Assembly (NCBI GenBank): GCA_029261395.1 | Contig: JAJDBJ010000029.1 | Location: 1 to 64,000, forward strand | Source of the DNA: Nitrospinaceae bacterium | Lineage (GTDB): Bacteria; Nitrospinota; Nitrospinia; Nitrospinales; Nitrospinaceae | Direction of reading: 5' to 3' | DNA: 64,000 nt | Shown: positions 36,009-44,144 of the stretch, piece after piece | Layout of the letters: every line of letters starts with the position of its first letter | How positions within the stretch are numbered: the first letter of the stretch is position 1 | Made by a program: the position numbers and the translations under genes | Notes under the pieces: generated by a model | Seen by the model: the letters and a program-made list of their open reading frames with translations, nothing else | Databases searched by the model: none | Told to the model about the DNA's origin: nothing

Positions 36009-36323
36009 GTGCACACCTTTCTTACCGTTCTGCATGTGATAGTTGGATTATTCCTGATACTTGTGATTTTATTGCAGGCGGGAAAAGGAGCCGCTATGGG
36101 AGCTTCTTTGGGTTCTGCCGGCAGTCAAGCCATGTTTGGGAGCAGTGGAGCGGGTAATTTCCTCACCAAGCTCACCACCGCCGCGGCGATTACTTTCATG
36201 GTCACTTCTTTAAGTCTGGCCGTTGTTTCCTCCAAGAAAGATCAGGATTCTGTCATTACAGAAACAGAAGAAACAACTGAACAGGTCCCTCCCGCTACTA
36301 AAGAAGAGCTACCCGTAAAATAA
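36009..36323 (+). CDS. secG: preprotein translocase subunit SecG
   Basis: Small accessory subunit of the SecYEG channel. The start is GTG at 36009, six bases after GGAGG. Two membrane helices ([20 protein letters not shown] and the segment around [17 protein letters not shown]) flank the conserved loop [13 protein letters not shown]. An acidic Thr/Glu-rich tail ends the 104-residue product. It closes the gap-tpiA run and is followed 15 bases later by tRNA-Leu, a classic secG-tRNA-Leu arrangement. Confidence 0.93.
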   Translation: MHTFLTVLHVIVGLFLILVILLQAGKGAAMGASLGSAGSQAMFGSSGAGNFLTKLTTAAAITFMVTSLSLAVVSSKKDQDSVITETEETTEQVPPATKEELPVK

Positions 36324-36338
36324 CTTTTCATTTCAAAT

Positions 36339-36423
36339 GCCGATGTGGTGGAACTGGTAGACACGTGCGCTTGAGGGGCGTATGGGGCAACCCGTGGGAG
36401 TTCGACTCTCCCCATCGGCACCA
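36339..36423 (+). tRNA. tRNA-Leu (anticodon GAG), CCA encoded
   Basis: The acceptor GCCGATG (36339-36345) pairs with CATCGGC (36413-36419); discriminator A and CCA follow. The anticodon loop TTGAGGG puts GAG at 36373-36375, reading CUC and CUU. The long variable arm is the class II feature of leucine tRNAs, and the T arm GGGAG-TTCGACT-CTCCC is intact. It follows secG directly. Confidence 0.96.
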
Positions 36424-36447
36424 CTTCCTTTTAGAGTTCCTTCCACC

Positions 36448-36804
36448 ATGCAAGCGACAAGCTTAAGCGAGATTTTTTCCCACCCCAGTTTTCTTACCAT
36501 TTTAGCCACTATCTTGATTGTCATCGCCAATATCATGATTGGCGTCAGCATGCTCCCCAAGGACAAACGCCAAAAGCGGTACAAACTCCACCGCATTGTA
36601 TATGGGGCGACGCTTGTTTGCTTTGCGAGTTTCCTGATCGTCACGCACCGGTTGCTGGGTAATTCCCCATTCAATTACTTTGTCATGGCCTATTTTTTAA
36701 TCATCATTCCTCTCAGCCGTAAATGGAATGTGACTGCCCATGCCATCATCTCCTCTGTGGGTCTGGTCCTGCTGGTTGGGATCGCCGCATTCAGCATTTT
36801 ATAG
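36448..36804 (+). CDS. small multi-spanning membrane protein of unknown function
   Basis: Not recognised. The ATG at 36448 gives about 118 residues; an earlier in-frame ATG lies inside the tRNA and is excluded. Three or four hydrophobic segments are visible, starting [21 protein letters not shown], with a basic loop ([12 protein letters not shown]) that would face the cytosol. It has no ribosome site. Read-through from the secG-tRNA transcript or its own weak promoter could express it. Confidence 0.6.
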   Translation: MQATSLSEIFSHPSFLTILATILIVIANIMIGVSMLPKDKRQKRYKLHRIVYGATLVCFASFLIVTHRLLGNSPFNYFVMAYFLIIIPLSRKWNVTAHAIISSVGLVLLVGIAAFSIL

Positions 36805-36877
36805 AGCGAAACATCTTATTGCCTAATCTCCGGCGAATGTGCTGTAATGAGGTCTTGGAAACCCATGCATAACTGAA

Positions 36878-38218
36878 ATGAGTCTCATGGAAGAGTTCGA
36901 TGTCATCATTATAGGCGGCGGGACCGCAGGCGTTGCCGCGGCCCAGTCTGCAATCGAGGCAGGAGCCCGAGTCGCTCTCGTCGAATCAAGCCGGGTGGGA
37001 GGACATTCCCTGTTCAAAGGGCAATTGCCACTGCAGGTTGTCAACGAACGGATAAGAACGTCTGATGAACCCATTTCTTTTGAAAGCCTGATTAAAGAAG
37101 TGGATGAAAGGACTGAAGCAGTCTCAAAAGAAATTGAGGAGCGTCTCACAAGCTCCGGAGTGATCTGCATAAAAGGTGCAGGCGCATTGGCGGGAGGCCA
37201 CCAGGTCATGGTGCGCCAGGAGGAAGACTCATCCCTGCTGAAAGCCGGCAAGGTTATCATCGCCACCGGCTCTTTACCTAAACCGATCGCCCGAATTCCA
37301 TTTGACGATCACTCAATTTTTCAAAGCGACCGCCTACTGGATTGGAAAAAAGTACCCACCTCCCTGTCAATCATCGGCGGTGATAAAACAGGGCTGGAAG
37401 CGGCCTATCTGTTCAGCCTTCTGGGAGCCCGGGTTTTTCTGGTCGATGAAAATCAACGCTTGATCCATGACAGGGACCCCGACTTGATAACCGCTTTGGA
37501 AGCGGGTTTCAAAAAACAGAAAATCAAAACTCTACTGGGCAAGAAAATCATTTCCATTTTCAAGGACACTGAGAAGATAGATATTACCCTGGACGGCGGG
37601 GTCAAGTTTTCAACAGAAAGAATTTTAGTGTCCGGGGAACGTCTAGGAAACACTGCAGACCTTGAATTGGATGAGTTGAGTATTGAAAAGGGGACCCATC
37701 AGGAAATCTGGGTGAATGAAACAATGGAGACTTCGCTCAAGGGCGTCTTTGCCGCAGGAAGTGTGACCGGGCGATCCCGTTCCCTTCAGATTTCAACAGA
37801 AGAGGGAAGGGTGGCCGGAGTCAATGCCGCAGGTGGGAGTGCGTCTGTCGAACAAGATCAAATTCCCTTTTGCCTGCAGACACAACCTGAAATCGCGAGC
37901 ATCGGTTGCCTCAGAGAAAACGCACATTACAAAGGTTACCGTGCGGTGATGGGCCGGTACGATTCCCCCGGAGTGGAAGGTTCCAATAATCATGAAAGTA
38001 GTTTTTGCAAGATCGTAGCCGACCGGGAAACGCAACGATTCATAGGTGCTCAAATTCTGGGAGCACAGGCATTGGAGTCCATTGCTCAGTTACAGGCGAA
38101 TATCAGAGAGGGGGAGACGGTTAAAAATTTACTGAAAAACGGTGAACCGACACTGTTTTTGAAGCCCGTTATTTCGGCGGCCAAAAAATGTGTGCGTGCG
38201 TTGTCTGCTCGGCGTTAA
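36878..38218 (+). CDS. pyridine nucleotide-disulfide oxidoreductase-fold flavoprotein lacking redox cysteines
   Basis: The fold is that of dihydrolipoamide dehydrogenase/mercuric reductase: FAD motif DVIIIGGGTAGVAAAQS, ATGSLPKP, NAD-binding SIIGGDKTGLEAAYLFSLLGA, a second FAD segment GVFAAGSVTGRSRSLQ and a C-terminal dimer domain. However, where family members have GGTCLNxGCxPSK this protein has GGHSLFKGQLPLQ, so both redox cysteines are absent. The C-terminal His-Glu pair of the usual HPTxxE motif is also absent (GEPTLFLKP). It may use FAD for a different reaction, or be a non-catalytic partner. An ATG nine bases downstream is an alternative start. It precedes the cytochrome operon by 145 bases. 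Confidence 0.8.
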   Translation: MSLMEEFDVIIIGGGTAGVAAAQSAIEAGARVALVESSRVGGHSLFKGQLPLQVVNERIRTSDEPISFESLIKEVDERTEAVSKEIEERLTSSGVICIKGAGALAGGHQVMVRQEEDSSLLKAGKVIIATGSLPKPIARIPFDDHSIFQSDRLLDWKKVPTSLSIIGGDKTGLEAAYLFSLLGARVFLVDENQRLIHDRDPDLITALEAGFKKQKIKTLLGKKIISIFKDTEKIDITLDGGVKFSTERILVSGERLGNTADLELDELSIEKGTHQEIWVNETMETSLKGVFAAGSVTGRSRSLQISTEEGRVAGVNAAGGSASVEQDQIPFCLQTQPEIASIGCLRENAHYKGYRAVMGRYDSPGVEGSNNHESSFCKIVADRETQRFIGAQILGAQALESIAQLQANIREGETVKNLLKNGEPTLFLKPVISAAKKCVRALSARR

Positions 38219-38352
38219 TTCAAGGTTTTAGAAGGAATATCAAACCTTGACTCGATTTTCTAATTGTGATAAAAATCTTCCTCTGCTAACGGGGAACCCA
38301 CAATTACCCGCAACGCAATCTGCCATAATAGAATTTGTCCAAGTTATTGAAA

Positions 38353-38358
38353 TATAAT
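38353..38358 (+). promoter_or_regulatory. -10 box five bases before the Rieske start codon
   Basis: A perfect TATAAT lies immediately upstream of the ATG at 38364, in an AT-rich stretch without any Shine-Dalgarno sequence. The start point would fall on the start codon, giving a leaderless mRNA. The matching -35 box is weak. Confidence 0.4.
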
Positions 38359-38363
38359 TATTT

Positions 38364-38924
38364 ATGAGTGACAAAATAGAAGAAAAAAAACCAGCTCCGG
38401 CCAAACCCAAAGCAAAGGGTAAAAAGGACGAAGCACAGGATACTCTTTGGTCGCGCCGCGACTTTTTCTCGCTTGCCGGATGGGCCAGTTTCATGGGCGC
38501 ATTGGGGTTGTCGTCGGTGTATTTTTTGCGACTCCTGTTTCCCCGAGTGTTGTTCGAGCCGTCCCCGAAGTTTAAAGCTGGAAATCCAGAAGATTACACG
38601 GTCGGCGAAGTCAGCACGAAATGGGTGAGTGACCAACGGGTGTGGGTGGTTCGCGAGGATGAGCAACTCTATGCCATTTTAGCGCGTTGCACGCACTTGG
38701 GATGTACGCCGCTTTGGTTGAAGAGTGAAGGCAAATACAAATGCCCCTGCCATGGAAGCGGTTTTACCATGGATGGTATGAACTTTGAGGGCCCGGCACC
38801 CCGACCCTTGGAACGATTGAAGGTAGAAATCGGGCCGGATGGTCAAATTCTTGTCGACAAAAGTAAGAAGTTTCTTTTTGAAAAGGGAGAATGGGGTAAA
38901 CCCGGTTCGTTTCTCCGAGTTTGA
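38364..38924 (+). CDS. Rieske iron-sulfur subunit of a cytochrome b6/bc complex
   Basis: Carries the high-potential [2Fe-2S] cluster that takes electrons from quinol. Cluster ligands are Cys109/His111 in CTHLGC and Cys127/His130 in CPCHGS, with the bridging disulfide Cys pair at 114 and 129. A SRRDFF twin-arginine-like motif precedes the single N-terminal membrane helix (WASFMGALGLSSVYFLRLL), so folded export by Tat is likely. The highly charged N-terminus (EEKKPAPAKPKAKGKKDE) is cytosolic. It is first in the Rieske-cytochrome b-subunit IV-octahaem cytochrome operon. Confidence 0.95.
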   Translation: MSDKIEEKKPAPAKPKAKGKKDEAQDTLWSRRDFFSLAGWASFMGALGLSSVYFLRLLFPRVLFEPSPKFKAGNPEDYTVGEVSTKWVSDQRVWVVREDEQLYAILARCTHLGCTPLWLKSEGKYKCPCHGSGFTMDGMNFEGPAPRPLERLKVEIGPDGQILVDKSKKFLFEKGEWGKPGSFLRV

Positions 38925-38971
38925 CATCCTTGCTTTCAGTTTATTAAGACCCGTTTACGGAGGTTTTTGTT

Positions 38972-39802
38972 TTGGCCAATAAGCCCAAAATTCCAAATAT
39001 AGCCGAGATCATGGCGGACATCAAGAGTGGCAAGATCTGGAGTGATCTTGCCAAGAAGTTCACGGAGTCCCAGATCTGGACGTCTTCCTTTCGGCATGGG
39101 TACGCAGACACCCCGAGAAATCGAGTCTTGCAGATTGCCAGTAACGTTTGGTTGCACTTGCATCCGGTAAAAATTCACCGCCATGCATTACGCATCAAAT
39201 TCACTTGGTGTATGGGTGGAATCACATTTCTGCTGTTTTTATCTACAGTGGTCACCGGCGTGATCCTGATGTTCTACTACCGACCGGTGGGAGAATACGC
39301 CTACTTTGATATGAAATACCTGCAGTATGACGTGCCTTTCGGTATGTTGATGCGCAACATGCACCGCTGGGCCGCGCATGCGATGGTCATTACCGTCTGG
39401 CTTCACATGTTCCGCGTATTTTTAACAGGTTCCTACAAGCCACCGCGCGAATTCAACTGGGTCATTGGCGTGTTCCTGGTTACTTTTACTCTATTGTTGA
39501 GTTTTACCGGTTACCTGCTCCCTTGGGATCAACTGGCTATGTGGGCCGTAACCGTTGGTACCAATATGGCCCGCGGAACTCCGTTTTTAGGGCACGAGGG
39601 TCCCTTCCAGGAATACGTACCGCTTATCAGTCCCCGATATGATGCCCGGTCGGTATTGTTGGGAGGAAGTCTGGTTGGTCCACCAGCCTTGTTACGCTTT
39701 TATGTGTTGCATTGTATTTTCATTCCGTTGGTTGCCGGAGCTCTTATGATCGTCCATTTCTGGAGAATCAGAAAAGACGGTGGAATCTCAGGTCCACTTT
39801 AA
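38972..39802 (+). CDS. cytochrome b6-type subunit with conserved haem ci cysteine
   Basis: Membrane subunit holding two b haems. The start is TTG at 38972, eight bases after GGAGG. The four haem ligands are His131 and His145 ([18 protein letters not shown]) and His247 and His262 ([16 protein letters not shown]), with the spacing of cytochrome b6 (14 and 15). Cys80 in TWCMGGIT lies 51 residues before the first ligand, exactly as the plant/cyanobacterial b6 Cys35 that binds haem ci. The gene is split from subunit IV, as in b6f and Bacillus-type complexes and unlike the fused cytochrome b of bc1. Confidence 0.93.
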   Translation: MANKPKIPNIAEIMADIKSGKIWSDLAKKFTESQIWTSSFRHGYADTPRNRVLQIASNVWLHLHPVKIHRHALRIKFTWCMGGITFLLFLSTVVTGVILMFYYRPVGEYAYFDMKYLQYDVPFGMLMRNMHRWAAHAMVITVWLHMFRVFLTGSYKPPREFNWVIGVFLVTFTLLLSFTGYLLPWDQLAMWAVTVGTNMARGTPFLGHEGPFQEYVPLISPRYDARSVLLGGSLVGPPALLRFYVLHCIFIPLVAGALMIVHFWRIRKDGGISGPL

Positions 39803-39857
39803 TCAATTATCGTTTTGACGCAGGAATATCCCACTCACTTAAGGAATCGCTCTGACC

Positions 39858-40613
39858 ATGGCCACCGCCGTTAAAAAAAAGACAGCAGAAGATTTACCGG
39901 AGAAGGTACATGTTTGGCCCTATCTGGTGCGTCTCGAGTTTTTGTGCGCACTTATTGTCATTGTCGGTTTGACGGTATGGTCCATTGTGGTCGACGCCCC
40001 GTTGGAAGAAGCGGCGAATCCTACTAAAACACCCAATCCCTCCAAGGCGCCTTGGTACTTTCTGGGCCTTCAGGACATTCTTGTTTATTTCGATCCCTGG
40101 TTTGCCGGTGTTGTTGCGCCGGTATTGATCATCGTGGGATTGATGCTGATTCCCTACCTTGATGTCAATCCGAAGGGCAATGGATACTATACTTATGCCG
40201 AGCGGAAATTGGCGATTTGGGTTTACTCTTTCGGGTTTATTGTTTTGTGGATCGCCCTCATCATCATGGGCGTGTTCCTGCGGGGACCGGGTTGGAACCT
40301 GTTCATGCCTTGGCAGTACTGGGATCCTCATAAAGTAGTGGCCCTGGTCAACGTCGATCTGCCCTATGCGTTCGGATTTCGTGATTACTGGAATTCCGCT
40401 ATGTTTGGTGGTGCTGTGGTCTTGGGTTATTTCGGTCTGGGTACGGCCGGCTATATGTTTTTAGAACGTAAAGCCATCAAAAGCGTGGGTATTCTTCGGA
40501 TGTTATTGAAGATAAATTTAATGCTGATCATGATGGGTATTGTAATTAAAATTGTGCTTAGACTGGCATTCAACATCAAGTATGTCCTGGTCACGCCCTG
40601 GTTTAATATCTGA
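39858..40613 (+). CDS. cytochrome b subunit IV-like protein
   Basis: Carries the C-terminal half of cytochrome b, completing the quinol-oxidation site. Several membrane helices follow a charged N-terminus; the Qo-site segment reads NPSKAPWYFLGLQDILVYF, where PWY replaces the PEWY (or PDWY) of most complexes, so the catalytic Glu/Asp position is Pro. The 251-residue protein is larger than chloroplast subunit IV (about 160) and has extra helices (SFGFIVLWIALIIMGVFL and a C-terminal one), resembling versions that pair with attached cytochromes. It lies between cytochrome b6 and the octahaem cytochrome. Confidence 0.88.
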   Translation: MATAVKKKTAEDLPEKVHVWPYLVRLEFLCALIVIVGLTVWSIVVDAPLEEAANPTKTPNPSKAPWYFLGLQDILVYFDPWFAGVVAPVLIIVGLMLIPYLDVNPKGNGYYTYAERKLAIWVYSFGFIVLWIALIIMGVFLRGPGWNLFMPWQYWDPHKVVALVNVDLPYAFGFRDYWNSAMFGGAVVLGYFGLGTAGYMFLERKAIKSVGILRMLLKINLMLIMMGIVIKIVLRLAFNIKYVLVTPWFNI

Positions 40614-40626
40614 CTATTAAAAACAC

Positions 40627-43308
40627 ATGACAGAAGAACCGAATCGAAAAGAAGGGGAGTTTGACGAAACTACCTCGTATAGTTTCCTCTATTTCCTGGT
40701 GGCTGGAGCCACCTTGTTTGTTACCTTGTGGGCATTCTGGGATGACGAATACATCCGTCGCGGATACAAAGAATTTCAGGATGTTTTTTACAAGGAGCAG
40801 TACGCTCGCGCCGAAACTGAATATAAAGAGATCAGTGAAAAAATCCGGGCTAAAGAACAAGAAATTTTAGCAGGCATTCAATCGGAAGAGCAAAAGCTGG
40901 GTAATAATAAAGAATACGAAAAACTCACAGAAGCGGCCTGGGAAGCGCAGATAAATTTGGCTGATGCCGTTGAAGAGCAAAAGTTCGCCAAGAGTCGGTT
41001 GGATGAATATTATTACTATTACAAAAAAGCCATGCATGAAGGTAAAAACTTCGAAGTCCAGCTGGCCAAAGTCCATAATACGGAAAAGGAGATTAAGGAA
41101 TTCGATCCGATAATTGCTGATTTGACGGCCAAAAGGGACGAAGCCGAGGAAAAACTACTCAAATTCAAGAGCAAGAAAGAAAATCTGGAAAAAGAACTTG
41201 CCAAACTGGTCAGCGATAAGCAGATTCTTGATGGGCGAATGGATTATTACAAGCCGTTCCCTTTTTTCTGGAAACCCGCTGAGATTTTGCAAACGGTGAT
41301 CCCGTCTTACGGTAAAAACAACTTCCAGGAAACCACCTACAAAGTCGACCGGTGTCAGACCTGCCATATAGCCTACGATGATCCTTATTATAAGAACCAT
41401 GAACAGCCGCTCAAAACACATCCCAATTTAGATATTTACATTAAAAAGCACGATCCCCAGGCGACGGGTTGTACTTGGTGTCACAAAGGGCAGGGCACCG
41501 CCACCGCACCCACCGAGGATGCGCATGGTTCGCATCACGAAATGGATCAATCTACAGGTATCAACGAACCTATTCTTTTAGGTAGCCTGATGCAGGCCAA
41601 TTGCCGGAACTGTCATGCTCCGCAGGTTGAGTTGGAAGGGGCTCCGATACTTTCCAAAGGCAAGAAGTTGTTCATCAAGCTGGGTTGTCATGGATGTCAC
41701 TTGGTGGACGGTTACCAAAAAGAGCGTAAGGTGGGTCCCAGCCTGCTTCGTATTGCTTCGAAAGTGGACCCGAGCTGGCTGGTCCGCTGGGTCAAGAAAC
41801 CCAAGAATTATCTACCCAAAACCCGTATGCCGTATTTTAGTATGAGTGACGAGGATACACTGGCTATTTCGGCATACCTCTGGCAGGTTTCTGAAAAGGG
41901 TTATCAGGTTGCAGAGAAATATCAGGGTGGGGATACCGCTAAAGGTAAAAAACTATTTGAAATAGTTGGTTGTGAGGCCTGCCACAAAGTCAATGGCAAT
42001 GGCGAGCTGTTTGGCCCGGATTTAACACGCATCGGCCAAAAGGTGAATCCGGATTGGCTGGTCAGCTGGATCAACGATCCAGACGAGTACAATCACAACA
42101 GCACTATGCCGAATCTAAGGTTAACGCTGGAACAGGCTTCCGATATCACGGCGTACCTATTGCAATTTGATAAAATGCGGCCCCAAGAGGGTGTGGAAGA
42201 GCGACTCAACAATCCTGAGCTGGCCAAGTTAGGTGAGATCCTGGTTCGACGCCGAGGGTGTTTCGCCTGCCACGATATTAAGGGGATGGAAAAAGAAGGC
42301 CGCATTGCTCCAGAGCTGACTGCATTCGGCAACAAGCAAGTGCGGGAACTGGAGTTTGGTGACTCTCATATTCCCCATACCTGGGAATCCTGGGCACGCA
42401 CCAAGTTGGAAAATCCCAATGCCTATCGTACCGAGCGAATACTGGACAAGATGCCCAATTTCGAACTCGACTCGGATGAAGTGGAAGCCCTGTTGGTTCT
42501 GCTCAAAGGATTCAACGGAGTTAAAATTCCACAGCAATATCGGAAAAATTACAACGACGAGGAATTGACCATTGAGAATGGACGCCGGTTGATCACTCGC
42601 TACAATTGCCGCGGATGCCATGTTGTAGAACGCACCGGGGGTGATATTCAGGAATATCTGTCATCAAAAACTCAGTACCCGCCCCCTCTGGAGTTGGGGG
42701 ATTACCATGTAGGCGAACGTCTGAAGGGTTCCTGGCTGTTCTCGTTCTTGAAAAAACCCACGCCAGTGAGAACTTGGATGAAGGTCCGTATGCCAACGTT
42801 TTCCTTCACTGATAAAGAGGTTCGCGATTTAACAGCCTACTTCGAAGCGATGTCGCCGAATGAGCTCAAGTATGAAGCTGACGTACACATCAAAAAGAGC
42901 AAAGAGAGCATTCAGACTGGAGTGAAGATCGTCAATTATATGGATTGTGGAAAATGCCATGATGATGGCGCCAAGGGAATTGATTTCTCCATAGCCGCTC
43001 AACGGTTAAAACAAGACTGGATTCCAAAATGGCTTAAAGATACCCGGGGAATGATTCCGTGGACCCTGATGCCTGATCATTGGACTCAGAAAGAGGGTAA
43101 ATATACCATACCGACGAAATTCAGTGATCTCCGCGATTTCGAGGAAGGGAATGTTGATGCCCATCTTCAGCATATTAGCGACTTGATCCTCTCTTACAAT
43201 ACCTCCGAGGGCATTAATTTTGACGCTTCTCTCGGGGGCGGTGGTGATGAAGAAAGTGAGGATGAAGCACCTGCCGAGGATGAAGAAGAGGACGAAGAGG
43301 ACGAATAG
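40627..43308 (+). CDS. membrane-anchored coiled-coil octahaem cytochrome c
   Basis: An 893-residue protein. One N-terminal membrane helix (about 18-38, SFLYFLVAGATLFVTLWAF) is followed by a long coiled coil (about 50-205, rich in Glu and Lys) and then eight CXXCH haem sites at residues 243, 282, 326, 354, 449, 545, 661 and 774. Sites 4 to 7 lie in repeated monohaem-type modules with GPxL and later TxMP/RMP Met-ligand sequences. The C-terminus is acidic, ending EDEEEDEEDE. It lies 14 bases after subunit IV and is thus the electron outlet of the complex in place of cytochrome c1/f. The haem part must be periplasmic. Such an octahaem, coiled-coil version is unusual. Confidence 0.93.
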   Translation: MTEEPNRKEGEFDETTSYSFLYFLVAGATLFVTLWAFWDDEYIRRGYKEFQDVFYKEQYARAETEYKEISEKIRAKEQEILAGIQSEEQKLGNNKEYEKLTEAAWEAQINLADAVEEQKFAKSRLDEYYYYYKKAMHEGKNFEVQLAKVHNTEKEIKEFDPIIADLTAKRDEAEEKLLKFKSKKENLEKELAKLVSDKQILDGRMDYYKPFPFFWKPAEILQTVIPSYGKNNFQETTYKVDRCQTCHIAYDDPYYKNHEQPLKTHPNLDIYIKKHDPQATGCTWCHKGQGTATAPTEDAHGSHHEMDQSTGINEPILLGSLMQANCRNCHAPQVELEGAPILSKGKKLFIKLGCHGCHLVDGYQKERKVGPSLLRIASKVDPSWLVRWVKKPKNYLPKTRMPYFSMSDEDTLAISAYLWQVSEKGYQVAEKYQGGDTAKGKKLFEIVGCEACHKVNGNGELFGPDLTRIGQKVNPDWLVSWINDPDEYNHNSTMPNLRLTLEQASDITAYLLQFDKMRPQEGVEERLNNPELAKLGEILVRRRGCFACHDIKGMEKEGRIAPELTAFGNKQVRELEFGDSHIPHTWESWARTKLENPNAYRTERILDKMPNFELDSDEVEALLVLLKGFNGVKIPQQYRKNYNDEELTIENGRRLITRYNCRGCHVVERTGGDIQEYLSSKTQYPPPLELGDYHVGERLKGSWLFSFLKKPTPVRTWMKVRMPTFSFTDKEVRDLTAYFEAMSPNELKYEADVHIKKSKESIQTGVKIVNYMDCGKCHDDGAKGIDFSIAAQRLKQDWIPKWLKDTRGMIPWTLMPDHWTQKEGKYTIPTKFSDLRDFEEGNVDAHLQHISDLILSYNTSEGINFDASLGGGGDEESEDEAPAEDEEEDEEDE

Positions 43309-43381
43309 AATTTATTCATAGCGGTTTCGGTCAAGGTTGGTGTAGAGTAGATAGAAGGATCTTAATTTAAAGGATAGTGAA

Positions 43382-43564
43382 ATGGAAAACTCGGGACTCG
43401 AAAATTTTCTAATTATTGCATTGAAACCTGACAATATGCCGATTGGTGCCATGTTGGGGATTGTGGCGTTTTGGTTTTGGGTGGCGATTGTTCAAATGGT
43501 TAAACATGATCGTCTTATTAAAAATGGCAAGAAAGACAAGATCTACGATGAAATGATCAAATAA
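43382..43564 (+). CDS. 60-residue single-helix membrane protein of the cytochrome operon
   Basis: Not recognised as a named family. One membrane helix (IGAMLGIVAFWFWVAIVQMV) is followed by a basic end (KHDRLIKNGKKDKIYDEMIK), so the C-terminus should be cytosolic. An AAAGGAT site sets the start. It lies 73 bases after the octahaem gene and directly abuts the next gene. Size and position suggest a small accessory subunit of the complex, like the tiny Pet subunits of b6f or CcoQ of cbb3 oxidase; this is inference. Confidence 0.7.
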   Translation: MENSGLENFLIIALKPDNMPIGAMLGIVAFWFWVAIVQMVKHDRLIKNGKKDKIYDEMIK

Positions 43565-44059
43565 GTGGGCCTCTTCATAATCGCATTTATTGCCTTCGTT
43601 ATTGGGATCATCCTGATCCTCCTCTTAAAGAACGTCTCTCCGCCCCCTCCGCAGGAACAAATATACTTCGACAATCCCGACGATAAACCTTTCTACCTGC
43701 TAGAGCGTGAAGCGTTTAAGGAAAAATGTTTGGAGTTTCTCGGGAAATTCAATCTCGAGTACAAACATTCGGTCTGGGCCAACGAACAGGAGCTGGAAAT
43801 TGACATGCTGGATGAAACGCCGGTGGTCGGGGGCAAGTACCTGGCCTTGTGCATCTTTGATCCCCCTTACCAGCAGGTCGATCTTTTCAAGGTTAAGGGT
43901 TTTATCGATAGTGTTAAGGGGGAGGGTGCCGCACGGGGAATTGTAATCACCACCGGGTATTTTACAGAGGATGCAAAAAAAGTACTGGACGAAGACCCTG
44001 TCGAACTGGTCAATGTTGTTTCTTTCCTGAGTTATTTAAAGAAGTTCGATATCTATTAA
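43565..44059 (+). CDS. membrane-anchored Mrr/restriction-endonuclease-fold-like protein
   Basis: Begins with GTG directly after the preceding stop codon. One N-terminal helix (FIIAFIAFVIGIILILLL) and a Pro-rich linker are followed by a domain resembling the Mrr_cat fold: ELEIDMLDETP, then a strand YLALCIFDPP, then RGIVITTGYFTEDAKKVL with the GI-ITT-FT signature of that family. The usual catalytic (Q/E)xK after the core strand is replaced by CIF, so nuclease activity is doubtful. Restriction-like folds on membrane anchors occur in uncharacterised bacterial proteins. It is probably co-transcribed with the cytochrome genes; its role there is unknown. Confidence 0.6.
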   Translation: MGLFIIAFIAFVIGIILILLLKNVSPPPPQEQIYFDNPDDKPFYLLEREAFKEKCLEFLGKFNLEYKHSVWANEQELEIDMLDETPVVGGKYLALCIFDPPYQQVDLFKVKGFIDSVKGEGAARGIVITTGYFTEDAKKVLDEDPVELVNVVSFLSYLKKFDIY

Positions 44060-44126
44060 ACCTCACCCTTCCATCACCTGTTCAAAATATTATCCACGCT
44101 TCCCTTATTTCCTCCTGCAAGCTTTG

Positions 44127-44135
44127 TGATATACT
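44127..44135 (+). promoter_or_regulatory. extended -10 promoter of metF, near-leaderless
   Basis: TGA-TATACT is an extended -10 element (TGn plus 5 of 6 at -10) ending nine bases before the metF ATG at 44145. Transcription would begin around 44142, leaving only about three bases of leader and no room for a ribosome site. Confidence 0.5.
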
Positions 44136-44144
44136 GATAAGCAT

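Noticed and set aside
36339-36423. Mobile-element attachment site at tRNA-Leu
   Set aside because: No integrase gene and no repeat of the tRNA 3' end was seen nearby.
36382-36447. Extended start of the membrane protein inside tRNA-Leu
   Set aside because: The bases are the tRNA 3' half; the ATG at 36448 is the first usable start outside it.
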